Shown: positions 1 through 12,221, counted from the stretch's first letter. The stretch is 64,000 nt of DNA from Harmothoe impar (GCA_947462335.1 OX381704.1:44582942-44646941), one strand, 5' to 3'. Notes: generated from the sequence alone by a model not told the origin. A program made the numbers and translations.

Positions 1-1946
1 CGTCTGCTTGTCGGTGACGGAAGGGGGTTGGGTGGGGGATGGGTGGGGCTAGGGGGCGGGGCGTGGAGGGTGCGACCTATTGACAGGCTTTCATTACGGG
101 AGGGGCACGTGTGTTTGTGGTGGCTGATGGTTGTAAAGACGGAAGTCGGGGACAGTGAGCAGCCATTGCCGTGTGCGCTGTCGGTACGGTCAGTAGGTGG
201 CACAGCAGCTTGTCACGTCCACACCCCGGCCCCCTGTGCCACACCCTCCTGGCCGCCTGTGCCACAACCCTGCCACTCATCTCCCACCCAGGAGGCATTC
301 TGCTCCTGCTGCTGACCTGCCTGGAGGTTTTACTTAAAGAAGAGGAGGTGTTCAACTGGGTTATTACTCAACACGACCAGTGTTTAACACACTGACCATA
401 GCAACAAGGTAAGAGATATGTTACAAACCTCTATTATCTTTCAGATATTTACCCTGCTTTGGATTAACTTATCAATAGAGGATCGGGGCTTGGATTTTAC
501 TACTTCAGCACTCAACAAGCGCCCCGGCTCCTGCTATGTATTTGGCGAACTCTGTACTTTAACCGAAACCTCTGTATTTTTTTCAATTTCAAATTTTGCA
601 ATATATCTATATATTTGTAAATTTAAGGAGTAAATTTACACAAACGCCTGTCCTTTTGGTGATAATTCCTCTGGAGATGCGGGACATTAAGTTGTTATCT
701 CCTGTGAATGAAATGAATCAGTGGCTCGTTGAATGTGTTGTAAGTAGTATAGGACAAGGGCCGTATGTTGAGAAAGCTGTCACTGGCAGACGTGTAGACT
801 TTATCAATCGGCCTTACGCAGATAAGGAGTGGTGGTTACAATAGTCTACCTTGTTAATGGGAATAATTCCCTTTAATACTGTATTAATCACACATGGACT
901 GTCAATCATTTATAACGTCTTGGTAGTATGACACGTGACCTACACGCCGCCATTACAGATTACAACCAGGATGACATTTACGGACAACAGTTAACCCTTT
1001 ACGGACAACATTATACTTCAAAGCTTCATGTACCAATGCAGTGCATGTATTTATGCATCATGCCGATATTTCCGGAATGTATCAACATGTATGATGACAT
1101 GATGCATTCGTGCACCGCTGTCTAGTTACGCACTAGTAGGCCCTACTGCAATCATGCATCATAACAACAGAAAGGCATACTGTAGTAAAGCACTATACTG
1201 CCATTAAACAGTTAATTATTAGCTTCCTCCTTTCATCGTCTCTCAGGCGAATAAGCGTGGCCATGCCTGCCTTTGGGCAACCACCACTGGTATTTCTGTT
1301 TCAATGTTTACCGTTCATTTCCTGCATTATCTGCCAGATAATAGAGTCGTGTATTATTCCACCAGATGCCTTGTATTCCTCTATTGACCCATCTTGGCAC
1401 GAGCCCAGAATCCAACAACGTCAAACGGGTCTTCTCAATACTTCACAGAACACAGGGCGGGGAACTGACCGCAGACGGAATTCACTTAAAGACACACCGA
1501 ATCACTCAGGTGTATCCATGTGCACTAGATAGTGTAAGAAGTAGTCCCAGAAGTTGTTTTACTTCTGCAGTCCAGCCCTTTGAAGTTGTCGGCGGGAAGG
1601 GGTTTGTTAAGTTTCTTTAAAGAACCAGCCTGGAATCTTGGCTTGGTGTCAAAGGCGTCTGCTATGGGTGTCATTGTCACCTTGGTTACAATAACCAACC
1701 CATAGTCTGGCATCAAATCAGGACAGTGGTATTTTTTGTTGGACATTGGTATGGATAAATTCACGGCCTGGTTAGCCCTGTGTAGCGGCCCTCTTCCGTG
1801 AATAACCTCCCAAATTTAACATCTGTGGAACATTCTTGGCAACCACTTGCATTTTCTCACGCGGACAATGGAGTGAGTTCTCTCCGTTAGTTAACGTCTG
1901 GAAGTAGCACCTAATTATTGCCTCTTTACTTCACAGTTTTCTGACG
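1..1946. other. 5' flank of the Pax gene, no gene recognised
   Basis: I see no conserved coding segment here. The first 330 bases are GC-rich with G runs. Bases about 1035-1165 contain a diverged copy of the dispersed GCATTGGTGCATCATG-type palindromic repeat described below. Short open frames are present but lack recognisable domains or splice-consistent structure. The promoter of the downstream Pax gene should lie near the right-hand end, but I see no TATA box. Confidence 0.5.
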
Positions 1947-1985
1947 TGACGTCACACTTTGCCGCTGTCTGACGACGTGACGTCA
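1947..1985. promoter_or_regulatory. Two perfect CRE (TGACGTCA) sites in the Pax 5' leader
   Basis: TGACGTCA occurs at 1947-1954 and again at 1978-1985. Each is embedded in a longer shared context (GACGTGACGTCACA), so the pair looks like a short duplication. They lie 27-65 bp upstream of the predicted ATG at 2012. TGACGTCA is the established consensus for CREB/ATF bZIP factors. That they act here is inference. Confidence 0.6.
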
Positions 1986-2011
1986 CACATCGGTGAGCAG
2001 CGTCTCCCATC

Positions 2012-2024
2012 ATGCCCCACTCAG
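2012..2024 (+). CDS. poxn: Pax gene exon 1 (13 nt, MPHS plus one base)
   Basis: ATGCCCCACTCAG is followed by a strong donor, GTAAGT. It ends in phase 1, exactly what the exon at 6222 needs to complete a Gly codon, giving [14 protein letters not shown]. Pox neuro and related Pax proteins start with a similar very short Met-Pro-His segment before the paired domain, and I found no other ATG upstream that fits as well. The intron would be about 4.2 kb. The first exon is inferred and not confirmed by transcript data. Confidence 0.75.
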
Positions 2025-5000
2025 GTAAGTTCCTGTTGCGTGCTGACACCTTTGGGTGATCTATTTCTGGGAAATCTCCGAGGGAGATTCTCTGATAGTC
2101 AATTACATATACATCTGGGCATCCGGGCATATAAGACGGATCTATATTTTTAGTACGAACGCCAACACGCAGTTATCTTTAGTTAAGCATTTCACTTGAA
2201 ACATGATCAACTGCCTATACTTGGCACCATGCAGAGATTATATTTCCTATTGAGATGTTGACAAAGCCCACGTCAGTTAGGTGTTACACGTACCAGCAAT
2301 TCGGCATATCTCTGGTGTTAATTAGCTGCTACTGTAGCAGAAGAAACACGTGTGCTTTGTCCATATTGCTATAGTTTTACCTCCAGACAAGGGACGGTTC
2401 TGTGGTGCTCTGTTGTTGGGCAACAATAGGGCGGTGAGGGTTTCTTGGTCCTTGTCGGGTGCCTGAAGCAGCAGCACGTTGGCGACAGCAAGGCCATTAC
2501 ATAGGAACGCATTGTTTCTGGTAACTCGACAAGGAAGGCGACCCTAAATGTTTATCAATTTCCATAAGTCTAGGTACCCAGTGGGCATAAAATTCAGTTC
2601 AACATTGAATCAACGTTAAATCAACATTGAATCAACATTGACAACCATTTATCAATGTTGATTCAATGTTCTGTGCCCACTGGGTAATGGGTGTGGTCAC
2701 TATTATGTATAGAATACATGTATAATCAGCTTTAAACGATTCGCAAGTCATCTGTGAAGAACAATGTACTTCTAAAAATGAAAAATTGTTGCTTATTATA
2801 TTATATATAATTGTTGACCATGTTACCTAAAACACACTTGTTGTAAGGCCATATCCTGATGGAACAAGTCGTCACAATTAGTCACCCTAGCCACCCACGT
2901 GACCACGTGCGTGCGCCGCCACTTTAGCACACTTGACACCCACAGCGCCCCCACACCTGGGCGCGGGACGCCGCCGAACCACTTTGATCCGCCGCGTTGA
3001 TTGGCAGCACTAATTAGACAACTGGCCTGTGACTTTCACGGCCACAGAGAGGGGCAGGTAACCCGAGAGGGTTGTGGGCAACCACCCAGGGGAAAAAGCC
3101 ATATTGCACAGGAAGCGGGGATATGGGAGGGGGTGGGGGGCTCTCCGGTCGCGTCTGCGAGAAGGAGACGCTGACAGAGCGTTCCACGTGAGTAGTATAA
3201 TGAAAGGTGGGTACTTTCAGGTAGAGCTCTTTATGGAATACATGTACACATTTGTCTGATCAGGGTTTTCTAAGGTGTATTTGGATGAATACCTCAATTT
3301 TGTATTACAGTCATGCAGGTGTCTTAATCTTGATGGTAGTTAAATGTGTATATATACCTTCCCCGGTCATTTTCTTATCGTATATAGGGTCACATTAGCT
3401 AAATTGTATGTTGACTGTTGGTGTTGGCAAACAATCAGTTGTGGTAATTAATGCTTGGTAATATGATTAATAACCGACCTTCCAAACAAACCGCAAATTA
3501 AGACCTAACAGCAGAAATAAAAGCCAAGAAGTCTCTCGCCGAATGACTGGCCCAAAACATGGCACCGTAAAACAAAAGGCCCGCAAATCACGAGCCATGC
3601 ATGTGTTTTTGTGTGAGTGTTTCAGTGACGAATGACTACAGGGTGTGTGTGTGTAGGGGGGGGGGGGTAGTGGAGTTCGTGGTATTGCAGTTCCAGTGGG
3701 TGGTGCCAGGGGGGGGGGGGGGGGGATGGAGGTGGCGGCAGGTGTTCCCGCCGGCCGGGGCTGACGGCCCTACAGCCGGCCACCTGAACGCCCGCTTCCC
3801 GTGCTGATATTTCACCGAGTGGGTGTCAATTAGCGGGCCCCGCGCACGGGCGGTAAAAACGGGGGGCGCGGTGCGGGCGGCATGCGGCACACTGGGCGTT
3901 GGGCGCCGCTCTCTGTCTGATTGTGGTAATAATTGTGGTTGTGGTTAATCGGTCAGGAGTTAATAAAGCCCCATCAGTAGAGTGAACATCACCACACCAC
4001 CACTCGGTGCGTGTTACCATACGGTGGTGTCAGGGTGCCAGCTACAGGCCCGGTGTGGAGGCTCCCACAGCCGCGCCCACCGACCCATCACCTACCGTAT
4101 AGTGACCCGTGTAAGGGCCGGGTACTTGAATGAGCACCGGTATTGATTATTAGCGCCGGGGAATATAGTATCGAACATTATTCACTAAAACTGCTCTAAA
4201 ATGAGCGCCGGTCTTGTTTTAAGCGTTGGGGTTAAAGGTCATTTGAAATGCAAAACAGCTTGGGCGTAAATACAGGCCAGTACGGTATATGTATACCTGC
4301 CCATGTCCACACGTCATGGCATGACCATTAGTGTCTGTTGTCCGCCCATCCTGCCCCCATCAGCCCCCAATACTCGGTATCTCGGCGTGATCGGTGAGAA
4401 GTGCTTCATGCTGCATGTGGACATGAGACCCATGTAGAGTGGCGTCAGATACAGGCGCCGCCCGCCCACCTGGAGCACGCCGAATGTCGTCTGCAGCACA
4501 CCCAATGTCGTCTGCAGCACGCCCAATGTCGGTTTTCAATAAATGAAGTGGATACTTATTTGCAATGGAAAAGTATGTTTTGACGGCAGGGTTTAACGCA
4601 CTTCAAAGTGTATACAATCTGTGCATACTGCAGTAATACCCATTACGATGTTCTGCAAATACATGGGGATATATTAAAAGGTTCTTTATATATTTGTAAT
4701 CTACAAATACCGTTGTACTTTCTTTCATTGTATACCTTTTGCAGTTGGTGATAAGACGAAAAACGTATAATTGATTTGTTCCCTGTAATTTTGAAATATT
4801 CAATAACATTACAGCATAACAATAACTTACATAACAATACTACCTGCCCGCTGGTGCGGACACCTGCATAAAAGAATGAGTGGCACTCTTTATTTTGTGG
4901 CTGGAGGGGAGAAAATCTGGGCCGGCCTTGTTCCGCTTCGCTGCCTACTGCGTCCCGTCCTCTGCTGGGGGTCCCAAAGTCTCGGTGTCACGTGACTTCA

Positions 5001-8000
5001 CCCCGTGGTTCACCGAGAGGCGGCGTCCATTGTCTCCCGTGGGGGCGGCCATTATACATACGGGGCCTCGCGTGACCGGCGGAGATTTGGTCACAATTAC
5101 AGGCTTCGCGCCGGAATAACATCTTGAAAACAGCTTTCAATAGAAATTAACTTTTGATGGAATGAAAGGGCACTAACTGTGTGTCTGCTCAGCCGGGAAC
5201 CGATCAAAGTCGGCGATCGGGCCATTTCCTGCGGGGTGGGGCGGGGGAGGCGGATATGTCTTTTTAGAGGGTTCTAATGGTGGTTGACGCTGGGCACGGG
5301 CCAAGTCTTATCTGATGGGTTTTCACAGTCGGACGGCGGACTATATTCCCGCCGTTCCTCTCCAGTAGACTAAGGAGACTATTAGACATAGGGAGGGGCC
5401 GGGCAAGCTGATGAAGGGACTGTGATAGCAGATGTTGATGCAGTTGAGTGAATTTTTCAAGTTGATGGCTTGACTGAAGACACCGCCCAAAGGCGTGTTA
5501 AAGCTATATTGGGGAAGTAGATTCAATATAGTTGGATAGAGAGAGCTGATTGAGGGTCCGATAACGTCCGGTTAACTCATTGAGTGCAGCATATACACAG
5601 GCATATCAAAGGCCTGTACAGCTCATCCTGTGCCTATTATGTATTTGGAGATGTAAAGGTACCCATGCCTCTGTAAAATATTCTGGTTGAAGAATTTGTG
5701 TCTTCATGTCTTGGTCCACCTGATAGATTCGAGTACAGTCACTGTCCTTGAAAGGACAGCTATATATATATGGGGCCCGGGCCACAGCTATAGGGCCACC
5801 TGTATACAAACCGATCCTATAACTGCAGTGTAAATGTATTTCTCTGTCTCTGCATCTGGGCATGTCCATATATCTTGAGCTGTCTCTGCATAATGTTTAC
5901 GTCACTTATATGTGTTATCCGTTCTTTAATGTGGTTTGACGTTGCAGTACCCACTTCCCCAATGGACACATAACATTGAATCAACATTTATAAATGGTTG
6001 TTAATGTTGATTCAATGTTGATATAATGTTGATTCAATGTTGAACTGTGCCCATTGGGTCACTACCAAGGTTTATCAATTGATAAAAAAAATACGCAGCC
6101 TTTCTTGTGAACGATTATATGCATTATCAATTGAAGTTTTTATAAAAATATTATGTGTTTTTTTTACCGCCCATATAAATACCCATTTTCTATACATGTG
6201 TCCCTCTGTCTACTTAACCAGGTCAGACCGGGGTGAACCAGCTGGGCGGTGTCTTCGTCAACGGACGTCCACTTCCGGACCAGGTGCGCCGCCATATTGT
6301 GGAGTTAGCGCACATGGGGGTGCGGCCCTGCGACATCTCGCGCCAACTTCTTGTGTCTCACGGGTGTGTCTCCAAGATCCTGACCCGCTACTCGGAAACA
6401 GGCTCCATCCGGCCCGGGGCCATAGGAGGCAGCAAGCCCAAAGTCAGGGTGAGTATTTGGTACATTTATATAGATGACGGGATTCTAACAGTGGGGTAAA
6501 TCGATTTCTGAAGAGGATCTGTTTGTCCTTTACTGCTATCTCTCCATGCCAATTCTCTAGAATTACCCATATTGCCATTGATTTTAACCCAGTACTTATA
6601 TGAGTGTCTTGTTTCTACCAACAGGTGGCCACACCGCTGGTAGTGAAGAAGATCCTCAGCTTCAAGCAGGAGAATCCGTCCATCTTTGCGTGGGAGATCC
6701 GGGACCTTCTTCTCAAACAGCGTGTGTGTGACGAGCAGTCCATCCCCAGCGTCTCCTCCATTAACCGGATCCTGAGGAACTCCAGCGCCTACATGGGGGA
6801 CGGGGGTGACTACCCCTCCCCACCTCCCTCCAGCTGCTCTAGCCCCGTCTACCTGTCGGCCCCTACACCCATGTTCGCCCAGGCCGCCCCTGGAGGGGGA
6901 CTGGTTGGGGGTACCGGAGGTCTTCACGGGCTCTTCTCTCACCCGCCCCACCCCCAGCTGCACCCTGCCGGCGCGCACCACGGTCCTGCCGCCTTCCAGC
7001 CAGCCCCCGGCCACCCGGCCTCCGCCGCCTTCAACGCCGCCCATGCACAGGGCGCCATGGCCGCCGCCAATATGGCCGCCGCCAACATGGCCGCCGCTAA
7101 CTTCCACATGCTGCGACTTCCGGTTATGGCGCCCTTCCTGCAGGGCGCGCCGCACTGTGGGTGGCGGATGGCCACTTCCGGTGTCCCCGGGGACGCGCCT
7201 GCGTCCTCCTCCCCACCTGCCGCCTTGCCACATCGACCATCCTACACCTCCAGCTCCCCGCCCACCTCACCCACTTCTCCAACGTGTCCCTCCCCGCCCA
7301 AGACGGAGGGGTGTAACCGGAAGACCTTGTCCTACAGTATAGACAGCATCTTGTCCAAGCAGACGGAATCGGACGACGAGCGGGCAGCGTCACACAGACG
7401 GAAACGCCACATCAGCACAGGTAGGTTTCAACTACACCTATCTTGTTCCTCACTGCTAAATGTAATTGCTCCTCCCTGCAAATCGTCCTGTCTACATTTA
7501 GTAATTTTCCAGTTACATCTATCAACCTCTTAACACCGGCAAACTGTGCACTGATATACAGGTATATATACGACAAATGAAGCATTGAGGCATCACTCCC
7601 TCCTTAAGGAGCTAAGCTTATTGTGTGTATATACCTCTTCTGATGTGACTTAAACAGCAGTGGACGTGTACATATTGCCGTAACGTCACACGGTGTCACG
7701 TCAACCCTCCTCACTTCCCGTCTTTGTTTTTAGCCACGTTGTTAACTCTTTTATTCAAGCAATGAATAATTAGTGTAGAACATCAAAGCCTAGGTCGGCA
7801 CGTATTGTGCGCCGTATCCACCTGCCTGTCACAGCCAGCTCCCGCTGACGTATCGCCTTTCCGGCTGCTACTGCACAGGTTCTACCCTGCCTCCTTCTCC
7901 CCCTCCAACTCCTCCACCTCTCTATCCCTGCTCTCTATATCTGGGCTCAATCCTACAGCAGCACTCGTTCTCCTCTGTTTCTTTCTCTGTGCATGTCTCT

Positions 8001-9447
8001 CTGACATCGTCACTCTTTCTGTCTCCCTCTCGGCAATATACGCTATCTATTGCAAATTAGCCCCTCAGATAACTTTAATATCAAATGACACGCAAAGTGA
8101 TGTAAAGTCATAATAACAGATAAGAATGTAGGCGGGGTGATGCTGTCTCATGTAGCCATGCATGGGTGAATTTTTAGATGTGGAGATTACTCGGAGGATC
8201 GGTCATTGTTAAACCGGGGGTGAGTGGGTGGTCCGTGGGAGTAGACGCAGGGGGTAGGGAGGGAGGTGAGGGGGAGGGAGGGGGTGACTGAGAGGGGCTG
8301 CCAGGGGAGCTGTCGCCTGCCGGAAAATCTTACATGCTTATTAGAGGCTGCGTCAGGGTTCTCTTAATAAACACCCAGCCGTCAGCGCCCCACCCCACCC
8401 CATTACCGTAGTCAGGGTGGCTGCTATTACTTAGGCTGTCACACTGGGGATCATGTGTTAATGTGCTGTGAACCTGCTCCAATGGCCCAACTCCATATAC
8501 TACTCACATACCTTCTCCGTTCATATACCATTTGGTACATGGTTTGAAAGGACCGAGGGTAAAGCACTCTCTATGAAATCACCCATATCATTGGTTGATA
8601 AGGGATAGGGTCTATGATATAAACTGATTATCAGATGAGTCTGCAGCATTCTTCAGGGACTACATGAACCCGATCCCTGATTCTATATACTACTTCCCTT
8701 TGGCGTTGGGCGAGAAAGGGTATAATGAAAGTAAATGGTTTATCGTTAGTTTATTGTTAATCAGACATTAGACTAAGTTGTCTTTGATGCATCTACACGC
8801 AGATTAACACCTGATTAACGTGAACCACTCATTTGTATTTTTCAGACAACGAGTCCGAGCCGACGCCGAAATCACCTAGGATTAAGATCACGGAGGCTAC
8901 CAGTACCACGACGGACCTGCAGGACGCCGGGGACGGCAAGGCGGCCCAGGTGCCGGAGGGGGCGGGCAGCAGGCTAACACCCGCCAACCACAGTCCTCCA
9001 GGGCAGCCCACACAGACCGAGGTCAAGGCAGATAGGTGTGATGCTATCCAGGTGGACGGAGAGGGGAGTGAGGATGAAGATGAGGACATTGATGTAACAC
9101 ACGAGGGCGGTGATAACGGGGAGAGTCCACTGTCAGGGGGACACACCACCACTGGGGTGGTACCCCGAGAGGTGGAGCTCAGAGTGGACACGGCACCACC
9201 CCCAGGCACCCACCCCTCCCCCACCACCACCTCCCTCTACTCCACCACCACCACCCGCCACCACCAGCACCACCAGCTGCCGCCTCCCGGCATGCCCCAC
9301 TCCCTACTTCCGCTGCACCTTCCGCTGTCGCGCCTCGCGGTAGTTCACCAGCAGGCGGCGGCCGCAGCCTCGTTCTGGGATTCCCTTGGTAACCTTGGCA
9401 ACAAGACGCAGACGCTGCACGCGCTGTCTTCCCGCCTCTCCTCCTGA
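2012..9447 (+). CDS. poxn: Pox-neuro-like Pax transcription factor (4 coding exons)
   Basis: Coding exons are 2012-2024, 6222-6448, 6625-7420 and 8846-9447, joined in phase by GT-AG introns to give about 545 aa. Residues about 5-132 form a complete paired domain, the bipartite PAI/RED DNA-binding domain of Pax factors. The stretches [20 protein letters not shown] and [10 protein letters not shown] fit Pox neuro better than Pax1/9, Pax2/5/8, Pax3/7 or Pax4/6. An octapeptide YSIDSILS lies at residues 317-324; this motif recruits Groucho co-repressors in Pax2/5/8-type proteins. No homeodomain follows, as in Pox neuro. The linker before the octapeptide is rich in Pro, Ala, Ser and His with a repeated AAANM unit, and the tail has an acidic run followed by Thr/His/Pro-rich sequence. 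Expected role: nuclear sequence-specific regulator of neural or sensory fate. Subfamily assignment is by eye and needs a tree. Confidence 0.87.
2577..2684. mobile_element. MITE, CCCAGTGGG family, copy 1
   Basis: A 108-bp foldback begins CCCAGTGGGCA and ends TGCCCACTGGG. It is flanked by TA on both sides (2575-2576, 2685-2686), consistent with a 2-bp target duplication. The arms contain repeats of ATTGAATCAAC. It sits in intron 1 of the Pax gene and matches the copies at 5958 and 40650. Confidence 0.8.
2687..5957. other. Pax intron 1, non-coding with GC-rich islands
   Basis: Most of the 4.2-kb first intron. GC-rich islands lie at about 2880-3060 (with two CACGTG E-boxes and a CTAATTAG-like homeodomain motif), 3650-4090 and 4880-5120. 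G homopolymers occur at 3657-3667 and 3710-3725. About 4470-4530 has three copies of a roughly 22-bp unit containing CCCAATGTCG or CCGAATGTCG. No conserved coding segment is visible. First introns of developmental regulators often carry enhancers, so the islands are candidates only. Confidence 0.45.
3922..3945 (+). promoter_or_regulatory. Cluster of three RUNX-type motifs
   Basis: TGTGGT occurs at 3922-3927, 3934-3939 and 3940-3945, each followed by A or T, within a GC-rich island of the Pax first intron. TGTGGT is the established RUNX/Runt core. The triplet in 24 bp is more than expected by chance, but function is inferred. Confidence 0.35.
5958..6058. mobile_element. MITE, CCCAGTGGG family, copy 2
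   Basis: A 101-bp foldback starts CCCAATGGACACA and ends TGTGCCCATTGGG, flanked by TC on both sides. The internal ATTGAATCAAC repeats are shared with copy 1. It lies about 160 bp upstream of the paired-box exon, in the same intron as copy 1. Confidence 0.78.
6222..6448 (+). CDS. poxn: Pax gene exon 2: N-terminal paired subdomain
   Basis: The exon follows a pyrimidine-rich tract and AACCAG. It encodes [12 protein letters not shown] through to GGSKPKVR, the PAI half of the paired domain with its beta-hairpin and three helices. The end is ambiguous: a strong donor (AGG/GTGAGT) gives 6448, and a weaker one six bases earlier (AAA/GTCAGG) gives 6442. The earlier site would drop Val-Arg from the linker and restore the usual paired-domain length. 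Confidence 0.9.
6625..7420 (+). CDS. poxn: Pax gene exon 3: RED subdomain and octapeptide
   Basis: The exon starts after CCAACAG with [10 protein letters not shown] and carries the second helix-turn-helix of the paired domain, ending near RILRNSS. A low-complexity Pro/Ser/Ala/Gly/His segment follows, then the octapeptide YSIDSILS at 7333-7356, then a basic HRRKRH cluster that may serve in nuclear import. It ends CACAG/GTAGGT in phase 1. Read-through into the intron would add a short tail and stop at 7533, so an alternative C terminus is possible but unsupported. Confidence 0.9.
7421..8845 (+). other. Pax intron 3
   Basis: A 1.4-kb intron. A pyrimidine-rich stretch lies near 7880-7990. A GC-rich block at about 8205-8410 has G-rich sequence followed by an AT-containing segment (CTTATTAGAGG, CTTAATAAAC) flanked by GC, which resembles the other candidate regulatory islands. 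No further exon is recognised. Confidence 0.5.
8846..9447 (+). CDS. poxn: Pax gene exon 4: C-terminal region
   Basis: The acceptor TTTTTCAG at 8838-8845 joins the phase-1 donor at 7420 to give HISTDNESEP. The exon encodes a Ser/Thr-rich stretch, an acidic run ([10 protein letters not shown]), Thr/Pro/His-rich low complexity, and a more ordered end ([20 protein letters not shown]) before TGA at 9445. In Pax proteins this region normally holds transactivation or inhibitory segments. No homeodomain helices are present. Confidence 0.8.
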
Positions 9448-10546
9448 CGGATATCTCAGCTCAAACTGCAGGCGCTGAGACGCAACCTGCGGCACTGTCT
9501 GCAGGGTAAGACTCGGACTGTCAAAACGGACACTTTGCCTGCGTGATGATCTGTCACTAACCCTTTACGTACCACATGATGCTTAAAACATCATGCTATA
9601 CAAACACAGTGCCGGAGAGTGTCCAGTGCTGCATTAGTGCACCATGACTATCAGGACTACGGGTGTCTATCAACAACCCTGTATGATTGGCCTGATGCAT
9701 GAATGTAGCACTGGCGAGCTAAAGGGCACAGTGCATTGAGAAACTGTACTGATCTTAAAGAAGGACTATTGCATGTGTCTACACACATATTATGTGTACA
9801 TATAAGCATATATCCTGTATATAAGTGTGACATTATTAATTTATCTGGGTCACTGGAAAAAAATTACACTGAGACAATCAACAGGGACTTCCAACGTTTA
9901 TCTAAAGATGTACAAATGTATATATTGATTAAACATGACAGGTATAAAGACACTACTATCAGCACCGCCACACAGGGCCAAATGTTTGAGAACGGGCTGC
10001 AATGATAATGCAAGACGATTACACACGTTTATGTCCTTGTATATAATGTATACTTGCAGTTGAAAAATACTAGCTAAACAACTACAATTATGTCGCACAC
10101 CACATACACCATTACCAATAATATGTTTTAACTATTTAATTAGCTATATTGAAGACAGTGTGATTTGATGATAACATTTCCATTTCCACACCAGTACTAT
10201 ATTAATTTCCTTTTCACATGGTTTATATGAAGGATCTCTTTCTACATTTTTATACCAAACCTGATACAGTGCACATGCCAGACTACTAAGCTGTAGTAAG
10301 GGATTGTGTGGGGCTAGTAGTATATGGAAATGTGGACTTGTGGATGGTTCGTATATCACGGCATCTTGTACCTTTTGAATCTAGTGCAACTATAGGACAT
10401 AACTTAGATTGTAGACAAGGAGTGTATACATACTGATGATAGACGCTGACGCAATACCTGATCTGAAGGTTGAAATGTATATGCCATACATGTGTTGAAA
10501 ATATGTAAATACTGACTGGGAATTGGTCGTGTTGACTACATATGTA
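9448..10546 (+). other. Probable 3' UTR/downstream of Pax gene, with a repeat copy
   Basis: After the TGA at 9447 the sequence becomes AT-rich. About 9573-9712 matches the dispersed GCATTAGTGCACCATGA palindromic repeat. I see no ORF with domains. The first clear tandem poly(A) signals are at 10547-10557. Confidence 0.4.
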
Positions 10547-10557
10547 AATAAAATAAA
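10547..10557 (+). terminator. Candidate poly(A) signals (two overlapping AATAAA)
   Basis: AATAAA at 10547 and again at 10552 on the plus strand, about 1.1 kb past the Pax stop codon. They would give a long but plausible 3' UTR. They could equally be chance in AT-rich DNA. Confidence 0.3.
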
Positions 10558-12221
10558 TACACGTTAATTGAACCATATATACTGCTCCCGTTGTTTTCCC
10601 TTTATTGAACATACTTGCTAATACAAGGACACTGGAATCGTGAATACTAAAACTAGATCTGTATATTTAATTATGATACATCCTATTTAATATGCATACA
10701 CTGCTATGTCAGTTCAATTCGGCATAATTGAATTCAAGTTGATAATCACCTACGTATTACAATAGAAACAGCACGTGTCTTACAAAAAAAGACGACGTTT
10801 AATCAAATGTAAGAGGTGAGATTTTCACAGAGAAAATGACAATAAGAACAAATATCATAGAGTGCACTCATTACACTCATCGCATCATTACAACTAGATA
10901 CGGGTCGCCCCCCCCCCATCTCTAACCTTTTCTCTACCCTCTTCACCTCGCACTCCCCACTCGTCCCATCCCTCTCCGTTCACACTACCTCCCACATCAT
11001 GTATCTAAAACCCTTTACCCTGCATGGCTATCATGGACGTTAGACCCCTGTGGTGGGGCGGTGGGGAAATGAGAAGCTCGTGAGTCAGTTGATCCGGCTA
11101 CACACCGGACACACACAGAGCACAGACAGGGCTGTAACAGCCACCCAGACTCAGCCTCTAATTAGCTTGTCGTCTAGGACAAGGGGTAGGATACAAACAA
11201 TGGCTCTGCCCCACACTGCCGACGGACAGGGTCGGTAGCTGTCTTTTGTCTTGTCCGTATCTAGAATCACTGTCCCCTCACATGCTGTCCATATGCCTAC
11301 CTCACCATACAACAAAAGATATTGCTAACCTACTTATCACTTACTTAGGTATGCGCTTTCTAAATCTCTAATTTACCCCCCCCCCCCCAATCTCTTACTC
11401 ACTCTTAAACATATCTTTGCTCGTTTTGTTCTCGCATTATTTCATCACCTCATCACTCAATCGACATCAGTGAAAGACTCACTCACACTTTTTTTTTCTC
11501 GTTCATATAACATGTAATATGTAGGCCTATTCGTATATCGCTTAAAATAACATCAGACCTTAAAATCACCAAGAAGACACATCACTGATAAAATCAAAGG
11601 TTGTCAAATAGTCGTCTTATAAGAAGACTTTAGGGTATTCTCAGTGCCTGTCATAAAATAAATGAGTTAACAGTCGTCTATCTGAGGACCTACCATGCAG
11701 GCTACCATCCCACAAGACAACACTAAGCTGATCTGACTGACAATGTTAGCCCAGGCGGTGGCCCAGTCCTAGTGACAAGTCTAGGGTCACCAAATTCACA
11801 ATCCTGGAAAACCTGTGAATGACTGCATACCGCTATGAATGTGATTAGTACTTTTGTCAGCATGATATATGAATGTAGCCCTGGCGTGTCTATTGGCCAA
11901 TTAAGCTTGCATTTATACATCATGCTGGCCTTTTGGAAATTCTAGGCCTGGTGCAGTGCCGAGTCTGGAGCTGGCAAACATCAGGTTTTGGGCTGGCACA
12001 TGCCATGCGGGTCTTCTATCGGACAACCTCAGCTAGAATATCTGTTTCCTTGTCACTTAGAAGAGTCTGCAGACGAGTTTACTTTTTCAGTGATCCGCGG
12101 ATTTAGACAACTGGAGGAATTGCACTGCACAATGATGTCCCTGATTGTGTCTGGAGATTGGAGTGATCAGAGATAATGGATAAAGTGATGTGAAGGAGTA
12201 ACTTTTCCCCAACTTCCTGGT
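10558..12221. other. Non-coding, AT-rich
   Basis: No gene recognised. Contains C homopolymers at about 10909-10917 and 11377-11388, and a fragment of the dispersed palindromic repeat near 11860-11940 (ATGATATATGAATGTAGCCC). Confidence 0.4.

Noticed and set aside
6466..7233. 255-codon minus-strand ORF across the Pax exons
   Set aside because: Antisense shadow of GC-rich Pax exon 3; the plus strand has the paired domain and splice sites.
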